This document shows, piece by piece, positions 20,786 through 32,408 of a stretch of DNA of 64,000 nucleotides. The position numbers were made by a program, and so were the translations under genes. Origin of the DNA: Nautilus pompilius. Lineage: Eukaryota > Mollusca > Cephalopoda > Nautilida > Nautilidae. The DNA is taken from NCBI GenBank assembly GCA_018389105.1, contig JACATO010001436.1, positions 1 to 64,000 on the forward strand, written 5' to 3'. Each line of letters opens with the position of its first letter. Position 1 is the stretch's first letter. The notes under the pieces were generated by a model. That model saw only the letters and a program-made list of their open reading frames with translations. It searched no databases and was not told the DNA's origin.

Positions 20786-23471
20786 AAATAGTTAAAATCA
20801 GGGCAGTAAGAATTACAGTTGAATGCAAAGAAGATAAACAAAGAGAAAGAATGGAAAACCAGTTTAAAATTCATACAATGACTGTTAATTTGTTTTTGTT
20901 AAAACTACCAGTTGAGCAGGTAGGGATCGATCCAACAACAAGTCAATTTCCATCTTCCCTGTGGCTGGTGAGGAAGCCAGGTGTAAAGTAAATTCTTACT
21001 CCACATGGTAAGGGTCCAGATCAGAGCCCCTACTTGTCCTGGCTGGTAAGTGGATTGAAAAGGGAGTTTATGGTGTAATGGTTATCTGGATAAGTTAGCT
21101 GATGAAATAAGAGGCACACAGGGAAAGAGTCCTATTAACATACAATCAAATATCACCAGTTATTATTTTTGCAGACCTTGCATTAAACCAAAGCCCTTAT
21201 TAGCAGAATACATATGTCAAAAGACACCATTAATACTGAATGAGAAATCCCTCAATGTCAGCTAATGGGAGAATGAGAGGGTTAATGGGAATGAAATGAA
21301 TTGGAAGTAGCCATTTCCATGTGTGGAGCTGTCACTATTCTGAAAGTGTACCATCAAATACAGATACACTAACTGGGACATTTTATTACTAACATTTAAA
21401 TTACCCTCTAAATCAACCTCCTCAATGTAGTTATATATCTCCTTACAATAAACTGATTTACCCTTTTTTAAAAACTTTCATCAGTACAAAGTCGGATGAT
21501 TGTAGTAGCCATTTCTGATAATCCCCAGCTCAGCTACAAATGAGGATAATAGATAGATATGGGTGAAATATTCAAAAAAGACATTGGAGCTGTCTCTCCA
21601 ATCTCGGCAGGTGTGGTTCTGATGACTGATTGCACAGGTTCAAATAGGAGATACAAGAAGTTTCCTACCTTAAAACATGGACCACTGACTGGCTGCAGCA
21701 GTCGTAAAAACCTTCTTCTGAAGTAAATAAGATTAAAACACTTGAAGATGATGTTTGGATAGGGGACACATCTGTTCGTGGGTCGATAAACTATGAGAAT
21801 ATCATATGATTATAAATTCTTATTACCTGTAATTAATGGGATCTTTCTGTCTATTACACGGAACAAACAATCCAGACAGGTGAGCTCTCGTCAGTTTTGT
21901 TGCTCTGTTTCCTAACTGTTGTTTGTTGACTACATTTTGAAGGGAGAGATAATTCAACTATTCACAGAGGAAAATGGAAATAATTTCCGTACCATTAGCT
22001 TTCTGCTTGTGATGTTAGAACTATCGATGCTCTCATCACCAATATGTTTTATCGATTTGCAGATTCAAAATTAGTTGCTATCTTTTCACCAGTTTCCATG
22101 TTGTTCATTATTCTGTCAGACACTGTAAGGAAGGACAACTCTGCACAGAGTTATTTCCCCTCCATGATAAAAAGCCATCGAAAACCAACTGTACTAGAAA
22201 CAAGAGAAGTCGGAAATTATCCTCGGCGTTCATAGGAAAAGTTTATTTAATACAAGGAATGAAATATAAACAAACATTTGTTTCTGTGATCAGGGAGAAA
22301 GCGACACCCGGACAGTAACGGGTAGAAGGAAGAGTACGGTTACTACTCATTGAAGGGAAGCTGAGGACGGTCTGAACATGGAGCTGATTTATTACATATT
22401 TCAGATCAGCAGAAGTCGATAATAATCAGTAATATCTGCATACACATTAATATACAGGACAGCAGGAGCTTCTGGTGGGGGTAAGGGCCGTCTATTTCCT
22501 TTATTTGCTGCAAAACGGGGGGCGGGTTGTCGTATTCGGTCCTGATTCTCTCAGAACGTTTCCTTTATCTGTGTCTAATGTTTCTCTCATTCTAATCAAG
22601 TTGGAATACCTGTCTCACCTGTAACAGTCAGGTAAAACTCTCCTGTGAGCGAGAGCCGATAATTAATATCCTTGATGTTATAAAATAAGTGCTGCTGTTT
22701 CGTTCTCAATGGCAGGTGAGGTAAACTGTCTCACCTGTGTCCTTATTTCAAGGTTTTAAAGCCGTGAGCCACACAGAAGTAATTAGGGATAAAATATTCT
22801 GGAAACCTGTCAGTTTGTAAGAGGGGCCGACTTCATCACTGTCTCACACGTTATGGATAATTAGGGGAGGGGGAAGAGAGGAAATAGGGGAAAGTAGAGA
22901 GAAGGTAAAAACATAGACGGAGGAGAGAGAGGAATAAAGAGAAGAAAGACAGAAAAGGGAACAGAAGAGAAAAAGAGGGAGATGAGAAGGGGAATAGAGA
23001 AAATAGAGAAATAAGGAAAGGAAGAGGGGAAGATGAAGAAAAAGGACATAAAGATACAGGAAAAGAGGGAAATTAACAAACAGACAAAGGAAGAGAGAGA
23101 GGAGAGGACAGAAAGCTGAGTGGCCCCTTCCTGTCTTTAGGGATCCATGAACGTTGTATTTAGCCGAATTAATTTTCTTGAAAAGAGGGGAAATCGTAGA
23201 TCCCTGTAATGAGGACATAAAGGGAAGGGTAGGAATTAGGGTTTTGTTAAAAGGTATAAATCACCAGGTAAACGAGACGTGACGAAACTGTCAGGAGGAG
23301 GAGAACTCACCTGTACGGCTGCTGTAAGTCAGCTCCTAGACCACGTGACACCACCTGGATTATTACCTGTCATGGTGGCGACAGACGGATGTGGCTGTAC
23401 AATCATAAGGGGCAGATATCAGGAAGTTGTGCTGAGGGGTTAGTGGAGCTCGCTCTCACGTGACCCCGCAG

Positions 23472-23715
23472 ATTAGCAGTGAAAAGGTGGACGTCCCCAT
23501 CCAGATATTTAGGGGTTTTCCCAAATTTCTACCCAGGTCCATATCCCCTCCAGCCGGACGGAGGGAGACATCAGCAGCTGCTGTACGTCTTCTGTCCCCG
23601 GAAGTCGGTCAAAACTACCAGTTCACCCACGAACGAACAGCTGGCCCCTGTTTACGGTCACGTGCCGTCAGACCACAGCCACTGGCCCCTTCCGGTGTCG
23701 ACCGAGGGAGGATGA
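23472..23715 (+). CDS. Possible terminal coding exon, unrecognised
   Basis: An acceptor-like CGTGACCCCGCAG ends at 23471, followed by an open frame to TGA at 23713-23715. The frame reads YPGPYPLQPDGG and later LAPVYGHVPSDHSHWPLP. Third codon positions are strongly GC-rich, as expected for a real exon in this domain. The composition (Pro, Tyr, His, Ser) recalls low-complexity tails of regulatory proteins, but I do not recognise a family. It could be a fortuitous frame in GC-rich DNA; an overlapping frame on the same strand is also open. Confidence 0.3.
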
Positions 23716-24530
23716 CCAGGTTCTCTCGTCATCGTGACGATAACAACGACGGAGATGTAAAGAGAACGACGACGACGACTCGATTGTTACCTCACTTTAT
23801 TATTTATTCCCTTTTCCTAGTCTTTGAGGGGTCAGGGTAAATAAGGGGAGAACAAGGGGACCGTTTGTGTCCCTGAGGGGAGACCAGGACGATGGCTGTG
23901 AGGCGGACTACGGCAGCAGCTCACAAATAAAAGGTACGAGATAATTACAGGGCCGACCCCTCAACTGAGATCGATACTGATAACAACAGGCGTCCTCAGG
24001 GTCAGGGTCACCCGGCCCCAATCCGGTCCCGTCCACCTCTGTACCGTCAGACCAGACCCATCTTCCTGCCTCCTTACGACAACCGACCCAGGACCACCCT
24101 GAAACGGAAAAACACCGACCATGACAACGACATTAGAAAACATAAAAAAGTTACCAAAGAGACAATATGGAGCTTCTATGGAGCAACAAACAAATTCGCC
24201 GACCCCCCCGCCCATTCCCGTTCTCACCTGTCAATCATGTGAAGTGGGTGGAGTGGAGAGCAGATACTCTGAGGCGGTATCCTAGCACAAGAACATCACC
24301 TTACTTACACTCACGTGTTCTGTGTTCCCTGATGAGGGAGTCGACCAGTTCTCTTCTGGGGGGAGAGTTTGAGGAGATCAGGGTCCCTCCTCGTCCCGCA
24401 GGTCTCGGCTGCTGAGGTCCACAACTCCCCTGACCCCCTGTACACAGGTACCAAGAGTTGAGCCCTGTCGCTGAACCTGTAGCCCCGCTGATCTGTAACA
24501 GATCGAATAACATCGGTTATTGACGGACTG

Positions 24531-24546
24531 ATCGATCGATCGATCG
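24531..24546. repeat. (ATCG)4 palindromic microsatellite
   Basis: Four consecutive ATCG units, self-complementary. Confidence 0.85.
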
Positions 24547-24647
24547 GCGGAGGAATATTCTACCGTAGACAAGTGATTCACCAATAAATCAGTTCATCGT
24601 CGGTAGATCGAATAACTATTAACAAAACAACAACAACAAAACAACAA

Positions 24648-24653
24648 ATAATA

Positions 24654-24697
<44 letters not shown>
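24648..24697. repeat. (AAT)n microsatellite
   Basis: About 50 bases of AAT/ATA units after an AAC-rich lead-in. Confidence 0.9.
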
Positions 24698-24699
<2 letters not shown>

Positions 24700-25043
24700 T
24701 TATCGATCGAAGCTCAAAGGGTCAAAGTTGAAAGGCGGGAAAATTTCACGCGATGATCGTCTGCCGTCTTCACGATGAACTTGGGTTATAAATGGATGGA
24801 GAGAATTCTGGAGAAACTGAAGGAGGAGGCGGGTGGACGACTCCCCAGCCGTCTTTAGGGGCCGAAAGTTGCTGATAAGGGAGAAATCTGGACCCTTATT
24901 TTCTGAAGTTGCTCTGTTTTTTCCTCTCAAAAAAAAGCACGTGAGGCCAACGGCAGCCGGAGTAGAAAACTGGCGCGCGACACCGACTCCGCAGGTCACC
25001 ATGGCAACGGGAAAACAAATAATATGAAATATAAATATCTAAA

Positions 25044-25044
<1 letters not shown>

Positions 25045-25080
<36 letters not shown>
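25045..25080. repeat. (ATT)n microsatellite
   Basis: Twelve TTA/ATT units without interruption. Confidence 0.9.
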
Positions 25081-25081
<1 letters not shown>

Positions 25082-25517
25082 GACTGGTTAACAAAGACCG
25101 AGGTTTTCTCAATGTTGTGTACCGTCAGTTTCCGACCTCTGACCTTCCGCTGGTGTTTCACGCACCGTTTCCCCTAAATAGATAAGCGGTAAAATGTCCC
25201 GGGGCCGATTCCCCAGAAAGTTGAGGGACACAAACCTCGACAGAATAAAAGGAGCCTTTTCTGTTTCTCTCCACGTAGCAGCAGACACTTAAATACAGGA
25301 GGAAATCATGAGATCTCCAGCAGAATTTCGTCAGATGTAGACTAGACAGATAACAGCTTTCACACCTCAAAAACTGGGAGAACTGCATCCACAGGAGAGA
25401 TCTCGGAATCAGTTAAATTACGATGTTAATTATTGTTATAGTCAATTATTATTAATATCTGTTAAAGATCAAAACGAAAATGGAGGAAAGATTCACATTT
25501 ATTTCAGAATTCAAAAC

Positions 25518-25705
25518 CTACATTGGCATGAAATATCTGGTTTGGGGTCCATTTCCCGTTTCCTGAACACCTGGATTTGTTGTTTCCCGAAACGTAGTTA
25601 TGTCCCTTGTCACGGTGTAGGTGGCCTCGCTACTCCACGTGGTTCCGTTCACTGCCGCCAGTGTACTATTGAGCACGTGCTCTGACGGTCGGCCGCAATC
25701 TATTA
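25518..25705 (-). CDS. Sushi/CCP-domain exon, apparently frame-shifted
   Basis: On the - strand the acceptor TTCGTTCTGCAG precedes 25705. With one base from the upstream exon (26099-26462) the frame starts V-I-D-C-G-R-P-S-E-H, a typical CCP beginning with the first Cys, then NGTTWSSEATYT. CCP modules bind ligands outside the cell and occur in secreted or membrane proteins. After ATYT the open frame loses CCP character and ends in TAG at 25518. Reading one frame over from the same point gives HNYVSGNNKSRCSGNGKWTP, the expected second half with the third Cys and the Trp. The second Cys would sit at the break, and the fourth is missing. This is either a one-base lesion in a decaying exon or a sequence error. 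Confidence 0.6.
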
Positions 25706-26098
25706 CTGCAGAACGAAAATGAAAGTATGAAATCAATCAGTTGGACCTCAGATATATTTGTGAAAATCAATCTGTCAAATCAATCAGTACCGTTCAGGTA
25801 ACCAATCTTAAGTTGGAAATTATTTACTACCATAAGTTCATATTGTTCTATGAGAGATAAGAAACAAAATGAAAGCCAGCATTTTTTCAAACAATCTTAA
25901 TTTCTTTTACTGCATGCATCTCATTTCAGCTGACAGTTTCTGAAAAATGCTATGTGGGAATTTTAAATTTCAATCTCTACAAATGCAGTTCCCTTCCATG
26001 TCCATATCAGGTTATTCAGGAATAAAATTCCTATACCAAGCCCAGAAAGGAAATGCACCTGTTTTTAGGTATTAGGAGTATAAGGTCCATTTACTTAC

Positions 26099-26462
26099 CA
26101 TGTGACTGATTAGGAATCCCGATAGTTACAGAAGATGAGACTCCATTGTGATAGCTTGTCTGCTGAGTGTTACGGTGCCGAGAATCTTCTTTCTTCAAGC
26201 CATTCACCTGAATCACTTTACTGTTCGATAAGTCCATGGGATTGTCAAAGCCATTCTGAGCCATGTGGCCATTGATGTGAGTCCGAGAGCCACTGGTTTC
26301 CGAGGTCATCTCCTGCTGAACGGTATCTGCAGAATCTGCAGTGCACACAATGTACCCTGAGTCTGTCGTGGCTGGAACGTGAAGGCCATGATGGCTTGCA
26401 GCTGCAAACATCAATTGGTTGCCACGATCTGTACTGTTTCCAAAGGAATACAGAAACTGGTT
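26099..26462 (-). CDS. Internal exon of an unrecognised host gene
   Basis: Bounded by a strong acceptor (TGCTTTATTTGTTGCAG before 26462) and a perfect donor (G|GTAAGT, 26099/26098). The 364 bases hold 121 open codons plus one, entering in phase 0 and leaving in phase 1. The peptide starts NQFLYSFGNSTDR, continues with SGYIVCTADSADTVQQEM and ends IGIPNQSH. It has one Cys, one N-glycosylation-type site (NST) and much Ser, Thr, Asn and Gln, with no transmembrane segment. I do not recognise the family; it looks like a disordered linker or tail. The next exon downstream (25705-25518) continues in the correct phase, so both probably belong to one gene. Confidence 0.65.
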
Positions 26463-26676
26463 CTGCAACAAATAAAGCAATATGTGTAATTAGTCAAAAG
26501 ATGTTTCCCTTATTAATATTTTATAACACATGTATTTCTTTTACACAAGAGTTTGTCCTGCTTGCCAGCTATCAGCTACTATTCACCAATGATAGCAGTC
26601 CCTGAAGGTATACCAGAGATGTCAAAATAAATATGAAAATAAGAAAAAACAAAATAATCACTGGACATCTATTAGG

Positions 26677-26748
26677 TATGTTCAAAAGAAACCTGGCTGA
26701 ATGCCATTAAAGTGATGCTATTCCAACCAGGTTTTATTTTAATATCCC
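26677..26748. repeat. Small hairpin element, copy 2
   Basis: The left arm GTTCAAAAGAAACCTGGCTG pairs with the right arm CCAACCAGGTTTTATTTTAA across a core with CCATTAAAGTGATGCTATT. Same family as the copy at 1932. Confidence 0.6.
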
Positions 26749-26964
26749 TCATATGTATGCTTGTAAGGATGAATGGATGTGCAGGTACATGTTATCTAGC
26801 CTCAGGTATGAAGTGGTGTACTCTGCCTCATATCTATATAGTTGCTGACAGGTAATGTTTCTTTCCACCAGGAGAAATCTCCTGTGTTTCAGTTTCCTAA
26901 ACCAAATAGGGAAAGACCAAGATGTGGGGGTTAGCCACATATCTACTGCAGAAAGTCTCTACTG

Positions 26965-27045
26965 TAACTCTTTATTTTTCAGCAGTGGGAGTAGGAAACC
27001 GTGCCAGGAAGGGAGGTTATGTCAAGCTGGTTCATCCGTGATATA
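26965..27045 (-). mobile_element. SINE body fragment (-)
   Basis: GGAGTAGGAAACCGTGCCAGG and GTCAAGCTGGTTCATCCG correspond to the reverse complement of the SINE body. Short and diverged. Confidence 0.4.
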
Positions 27046-27049
27046 AACA

Positions 27050-28945
27050 TCTTACATTTCTTTGGTTCGCTGAATCATTTTTAAGTTTAAAAAATAATAA
27101 AATATCTACATTTTCTAAAGCTACTGCTTTAATTTGCTTATAAATTACATGTGTATAATTTATGAAACAAGGTTTTGCTTTAGGGAAAGTTAAAGACTAA
27201 CAGCAATTCTTCCCAACACATAAACCTGGTCAAAGGGAAATAACTCTAGATCACAGTTACATATAACCAAATAAAATGTAAAAAAAACAAACAAAAATCA
27301 ACAGTAAAAACTGGAAAAAAAAATAAGAAAAAAGAAAAGGAAAACTTCACCACTAAAGCTTAGTTTTTTTTGTTTACATTCATATTATCTAAAATAATTC
27401 AAAAGAACTGCAGATTGAAATGCTGAACCCTAATAGAGTAGCTCAGCCATTCCTGCCAGTTTCTCCCCCCCTCTCTGCCTTACAGAAAACCATAACAGCG
27501 CCAGACCAGTTCTCTAAGCCCTACTTTCTGCTGGTAAATAAGCAGTAGTCTAGGTGTCAATGTAATAAAAAATAGATTATTTTAATTTCAGACCTACTAA
27601 AGAAACAAATTCTCTCACGACTTAAATATTCTTTTATATTAAATATATCTAGGAAAGATTTATGGCAATTACATGACGTCCACACACATGCAAAAAAATA
27701 CAAGATACTAAATCCATTCCACTGATGTCATTGTCACTATGATCTTGAAGAAATACTGGAAATTTAAAGAATCTAACTTTTGTTTCCTTTAACCTCTATA
27801 TATCCCAAATCAGTTTTTACCTTTTACCATTCCAGCTTAAAAGCACCAATTAGTGTCTGTGTATTGTGTGTGTTCACTGCCAGGCCAACAAAACATCTAC
27901 GGTTAGAGTGGTACACAAATTTGTTGCTACAAAATGTCATGTTAATGAAGACAGTTCTGTGTATCAAAGCCCATGGCTCAACCGGTGCTGAGTAATACAG
28001 ATTTAAAGGATAGTTGGATCCAAATGCAACTTGGGTGGTATATAAAGGGTTAACTTATTCCACAGATTCAGCCCAGATCCACCTGGGTTTATACCTTCAT
28101 TTATGCTACTTTTACACAAGTTTAGTCACTGTAAAGAGATAGAAAGTTATAATGGTTAATACAAGATCCTAACAATGTGACAACATCTGTTGATGTACTT
28201 CTTTTTACACTTGTAAAAGTCTATAAGCATTAAGACAAGAACACACACACAAAAAATGGTTGATAACAAAGGTAGCACATTCAAAAGCAAAAATACTTGC
28301 ACACTTCGAACAATAGCACGTTCAACTACCAAAATAACAAACCATCAACATACAATTCAATACGAAACAAAAAAAAGTCTTATTGATAATCCATGAACTC
28401 CTGTATTATTAATTCCATCGGCTGTTGACTGCTATTTGCTCTGTTTGTCTTTCTTCTCTCTCTCTTTTTTTTTTTTTTTGTATAATCAATCTATGGTCAA
28501 TTGATAAACACAGATAGCAAGCCATTTAGATTACTAATAAGTAGAAAGTTTAAGCAGATTCGATTTTACAATAAAGACAAATTGAACCTCAAAATTTAAT
28601 TTATAGCTTATTTTCATAAGCCAATTATATTTGTAAATTTACATATATCAGCCAGAGTTTATGTCTGCATATTCCATAAACCACTACCATACTCTCTCCA
28701 ACACAACAGTACGTTTTAGAGTAATAAGGTGTTTACAACAATATATCATCTCCACAGACATATGAAACTAGAGAATTGCCATTTACCAGGTAACTTGATA
28801 GCATGGGTAGAAAAGTGTTAGCTGCATTAATAAGTCAGTTTTGTACCTGATAGTGCAGGCCCTGTTAAAACTTGCCTGTGAATAACCAGATAGATAGTTA
28901 CTTAACACTGTAAGAGATTAGCTGTCTTGTCAGTTATTGCACCTG
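27050..28945. other. Intron-like AT-rich DNA, no gene recognised
   Basis: No exon, RNA gene or complete element seen. A CT run followed by poly-T lies at about 28454-28480. Confidence 0.5.
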
Positions 28946-28949
28946 ACCT

Positions 28950-29205
28950 TTAATGTAGACCACCAGCTAGGTGGAAATGCTTAGATCATGGCCAACAACA
29001 AACCTACTCAAAAGTCCCCACAAGAGCTCTCTATTTTTCAGATGTGGACAAAGCTGGAGAGTCCAAAGAAAACCCACCTTACCAGCTGGGAAAGATGATG
29101 GAGCCAGGTTTGGAGGGGGATATGATGCCAAACCAAGCTGGTCCCAACAGCAATTCGAACTCGGGCCCTCAACCTTAGTAGTCCACGCAATATTGGTAAA
29201 AATAC
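28950..29205 (-). mobile_element. tRNA-derived SINE (-)
   Basis: Reverse-oriented copy. From its right end come the tRNA-like head (TTCGAACTCGGGCCCTCAA is the complement of the B-box region, and GTAGTCCACGC lies at the A-box side), GCCAAACCAAGCTGGTCCC, ACCAGCTGG and TTTTTCAGATGTGGACAAAG. Confidence 0.7.
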
Positions 29206-29509
29206 GGACCATAAATTATAACTGTTTTTCATCCTAAATCCTTGATTAGTAGATGCCTTTCTGATAAATTCACCAATATAGATGCCCTTAAAACAGACTG
29301 AACCACATCACAAACCCCATTCTTCTTGGATGCTGGATGCAAACACAGATTTTGTTCACGTGCTTTTGGTTTTGGTTTTAAAAATGTCAAGGTTGCATCA
29401 TTTGGCTTTGTCTCCTATATTGCAAAATATTATCTATTAAAAAGTATTAAAAAGAGAGTTTTACAAATATGAGGTTTTCAGCCCCCCCCCTCCCAGGAAA
29501 GAACATTCA

Positions 29510-29790
29510 CTAAATTGGTCGAAGTTAGCATGGCGTAATTAAGGGCCAGTGTTTTGATCCCAAATAAGGGGGTGTCAGCTCGGTTTGGAGTAACCTTGCT
29601 AGCCAATTGAGTTTCCTCTCATATCTAAAAATGAAGTATCTTAGTAAGGTTTTTATTGTGCGTGTGGTGGAGTTTTCACAGGTAAACTGACCAGGTCAAG
29701 ATCCCTGACTGTACCCAGGTAACCTGTTTGCTCTCCAGGGCTGATACCTTACTGCTGAAAAAAGTCTTCAGAACCTAGATAAGCAGAACA
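29510..29790 (+). mobile_element. tRNA-derived SINE (+)
   Basis: Head with GGCCAGTGTTTTGATCCC (B-box side), then GTCAGCTCGGTTTGGAGT, AGCCAATTGAGTTTCCTC, ACATCTAAAAATG-like and CCCAGGTAACCTGTTTG landmarks. The copy continues into GGCTGATACCTTACTGCTGA. Confidence 0.6.
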
Positions 29791-29799
29791 GGGGTTTGC

Positions 29800-30379
29800 C
29801 GAGGAGAAAGTTACCACTGTTCTCATCCTACAACATTCTGTAAACTAGTTCCACTGATATTAAACAAGAATGTTTTTCTGTCAGCCCACCATTTGAAAAT
29901 AAACCGACCATTGACACCTGAAGTAATCTGACATTTTACTGTTACAAAGAACAGCCTACAAATAGTTATGAATGTCATTGTTTTTAGAAATATTAATAAC
30001 AAATGTCAACTACCATTCCCTTGTCCTTCCTTCCCAACCTTTTATTGGAATTATTGTGTATAGTTGTTGAAGCAGCAACAACTATCACAGATTTTGTTTA
30101 ACTGCTATATCCTGATGCTTGACTTTAGTAGATCAACTATAGCAACATTAGTATGGTCTTATACTTTTTCCAATTATTTTCATTGGTAAAAGCAAGCCCA
30201 GAACTTATGTAGTTTGTCAATTCTTGTTATTTACTGAATTATCTTCTTTCTCTCTCTCTTTCTTATCATGTGTAAAAATGAAATGCATTATAATATAGTC
30301 ACATGTTGATATAGTGCACTGTAATTGGTTGTCATGTAACCAATCAGAAAGTGCCACACCTGCAAAAGGACTACTAAAG
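29800..30379. other. Non-coding stretch, no gene recognised
   Basis: AT-rich. The last 100 bases may include the 5' end of the Tc1-like remnant that follows, but no clear terminal repeat is visible. Confidence 0.45.
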
Positions 30380-31480
30380 TATAGGCAGTAATTTCACTGT
30401 AATAAGGTGAATACTATGACTCCTAGGAAGGAAACATCACATGACAAACGTATAGAAATCAACGTCTTGGCTAGTGAAGGCTAAACCATTTGGCAGATTG
30501 CAGTGTAACTTCGTTTTTTAGAAAAAGCTGTATATCAAATTCAGAGTACATAAAACTGGCACTGTTGAAAATAAATGTGATCAAGGAAGAAAATGATATT
30601 ATGTACCTTTAGGTATGTTCTCTACATGACAGATGATCAGCTAGTAGAGTTCTTGAAAATGATCTGGCTGTAAATACAGGTGTTAATGTCTTTTTAAGAA
30701 AAGTAAGATACATGTTAGTGCAAAGAGGTAATCTTGGACATGTAGATGCTGACCAAAAACATTTGCTAAGGAGTGGCAACCAAATAGCAAGGCTGAAACG
30801 AAACAACAGAACAACAAAAAAACCCGGAAGAAGGCGGCCTTCACAGATGAATCCAAGTTCAATTATTTGACAATAATCAACATCAGTTTCTTCGAAGGTG
30901 AACTGGAGAGTGATATAACAGTCAGTATACAACAGCTACAGTAAAGCATGGAGATGAATCAATACAAATGTGGGGCTGCACATAACCCAAGAACATCAAA
31001 GATTTGCATAAAATCAAATATATACCGACTGCCAACAGATACCAGCAGGTTCCCATTCATCATGCCATTTCCTTAGAAAAACATCATTGAGTGGGATTCA
31101 TCTTTAACATGACAGTGACTCCAAGCATACAGCCAATGATGAAAAACTATCTAGAACATAAAGAGGCTGGTAGAGCACACAAAGATGCCTTGGTCTGCGC
31201 AAAGTCCTCGTGTAAACGTCACTGAGGCTAAAAGAAAGCCAAACCACCACCAAATATATCGAATAAATTGTGGAAATTCCTACAGAATATTTAGAACAAT
31301 GTTCCACAGTCGTACACTAATAACTTGTATGGGAACATTAAAAAAAAAAGTGTCATGATCTCTTTAAAGTGAAGAGTTCATATACCAAATAATTCACTGT
31401 ACAACATATTTATTTTGCTTATGTTTTTCAGCTTCAATTAATTACTATTTTTGCATATACTGTATGTTTCCAAAATTATT
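30380..31480 (+). pseudogene. Decayed Tc1-like transposase
   Basis: Broken frames on the + strand retain the DDE signature order of Tc1 transposases. FTDESKFN at 30840-30863 carries the first catalytic Asp. HGDESIQMWGC near 30950 fits the usual V-K-H-G-G-G-S-x-M-V-W-G-C block. HDSDSKHTAN at 31109-31138 carries the second Asp. WSAQSPRVNVTE at 31190-31225 matches the W-P-A-Q-S-P-D-L-N-P-I-E block, with the Asp of SPD replaced. Many stops and frameshifts show an old copy. Terminal repeats are not resolved. Confidence 0.65.
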
Positions 31481-31502
31481 TCCAATACTATATACATAAT
31501 GC

Positions 31503-32408
31503 AAGACTCAATACATGGATGCTCTATCTTAATTCTTTGTTTCATGAAAACAACTCCACTCTGGTCTGACATCAGCTCTGCAAATTCTAGAGAGTCTATC
31601 AACTAACTTCACCAAATATTCAGATGCTACACCTAAGTTTCATGCTGACTGGCACTGCTCCCATTATTTCCATAATGGTGTCATGTTGTGTGGTATCGTT
31701 TTCTTGAGGTATCTGTCAAGTTAATCTCTCAAGAGTTCAGTAGATGATAAATCAGGTGACTGAGGGCCCAAACCAAGGCCTCCACGTTTAACTGCAAGAG
31801 AAACATACCATTCTGAAGTGTTTTCCAACTTGTTTGTATACAAACATTTTACATTCTCCTATAGTCCAATCTTCAAATAATTCTGCCCATTTCAGCCTTT
31901 GCACTCTATTAGGCAAGGTTGTTTTTCTTCTTTCCATAGCCACATGATCATTTAAATTAGCAGCTTAGGGTTGCTTTTTCACTGTTGTCAGGGGAACCAG
32001 ATTTTCTTTTGTGCTATTCAGCTGCGTTGTAATTTCTGGGGCTGTGTATATTCTATTTTGTTTGCTCAAGAGCGTAATATATTTGTCCTCTCCTTTAAAT
32101 GTTACTCTGTCATCTTGCGCCTATGCACAGAAGATCAATTTGCTTTCTTTTTGCCATCCTGACAAGAAGTTTTCTAAAACCATAACCTTCAACAGTTGTG
32201 ATTTCTCTGAAATTTAGACATCTCCTGTTCAGTTTATATGCTCTATGATGCACCCATCATTTTATTGGCCCATTCCTTATCCAATGAAATTAAGTTACAT
32301 GGATGGGAGTGCGTTCTGGAAACCTCCAGGATACTTGTAATATCGTGTTCAAAGAGAGGGTATTTTGATGTTTGTTCTTTGTATTGAACCTTACATTAAC
32401 TATGTGAT
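31503..32408 (-). repeat. Left arm of near-perfect long inverted repeat
   Basis: About 906 bases whose reverse complement recurs at 35010-35916. I counted roughly nine differences by eye, so identity is about 99 percent. Read on the - strand the arm encodes a broken Tc1-like C-terminus: GLGPQSPDLSSTELL, then LKKTIPHNMTPLWK and YLVKLVDRLSRICRADVRP. The segment with the first two catalytic acids is missing, so this is an internally deleted Tc1-like element. Both ends of the unit show a similar 13-base sequence (AAGACTCAATACA and AAGGTTCAATACA, reading inward), probably short terminal inverted repeats. Confidence 0.8.

Larger units (their letters stand above)
16160..22260. other. AT-rich non-coding DNA, no gene recognised
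   Basis: No domain-bearing frame is seen. A 107-codon frame at 18728-19051 has no family resemblance I can name. A repeat pair and a tandem duplication are listed separately. Confidence 0.5.
22260..25420. other. GC/CpG-rich domain in AT-rich surroundings
   Basis: Base composition changes clearly here: CpG is common and AT runs are scarcer, apart from a purine-rich stretch at 22860-23100 and two trinucleotide microsatellites. CACGTG occurs at 23342, 23457, 23659, 24312 and 24938, with two more in the adjoining CCP exon. This looks like an unmethylated, possibly promoter-bearing region, but no transcription start can be fixed from sequence alone. Confidence 0.45.

Noticed and set aside
20905-20950. 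tRNA-like GGATCGATCCC box on the - strand
   Set aside because: No matching A box or cloverleaf could be drawn; not a tRNA gene.
22844-23218. Leu/Ser/Phe-rich - strand frame of 124 codons
   Set aside because: It is the complement of a purine-rich stretch and has no domain; low-complexity artefact.
24700-25002. 100-codon - strand frame in the CpG-rich domain
   Set aside because: No recognisable domain and no clear splice bounds; left within the domain description.
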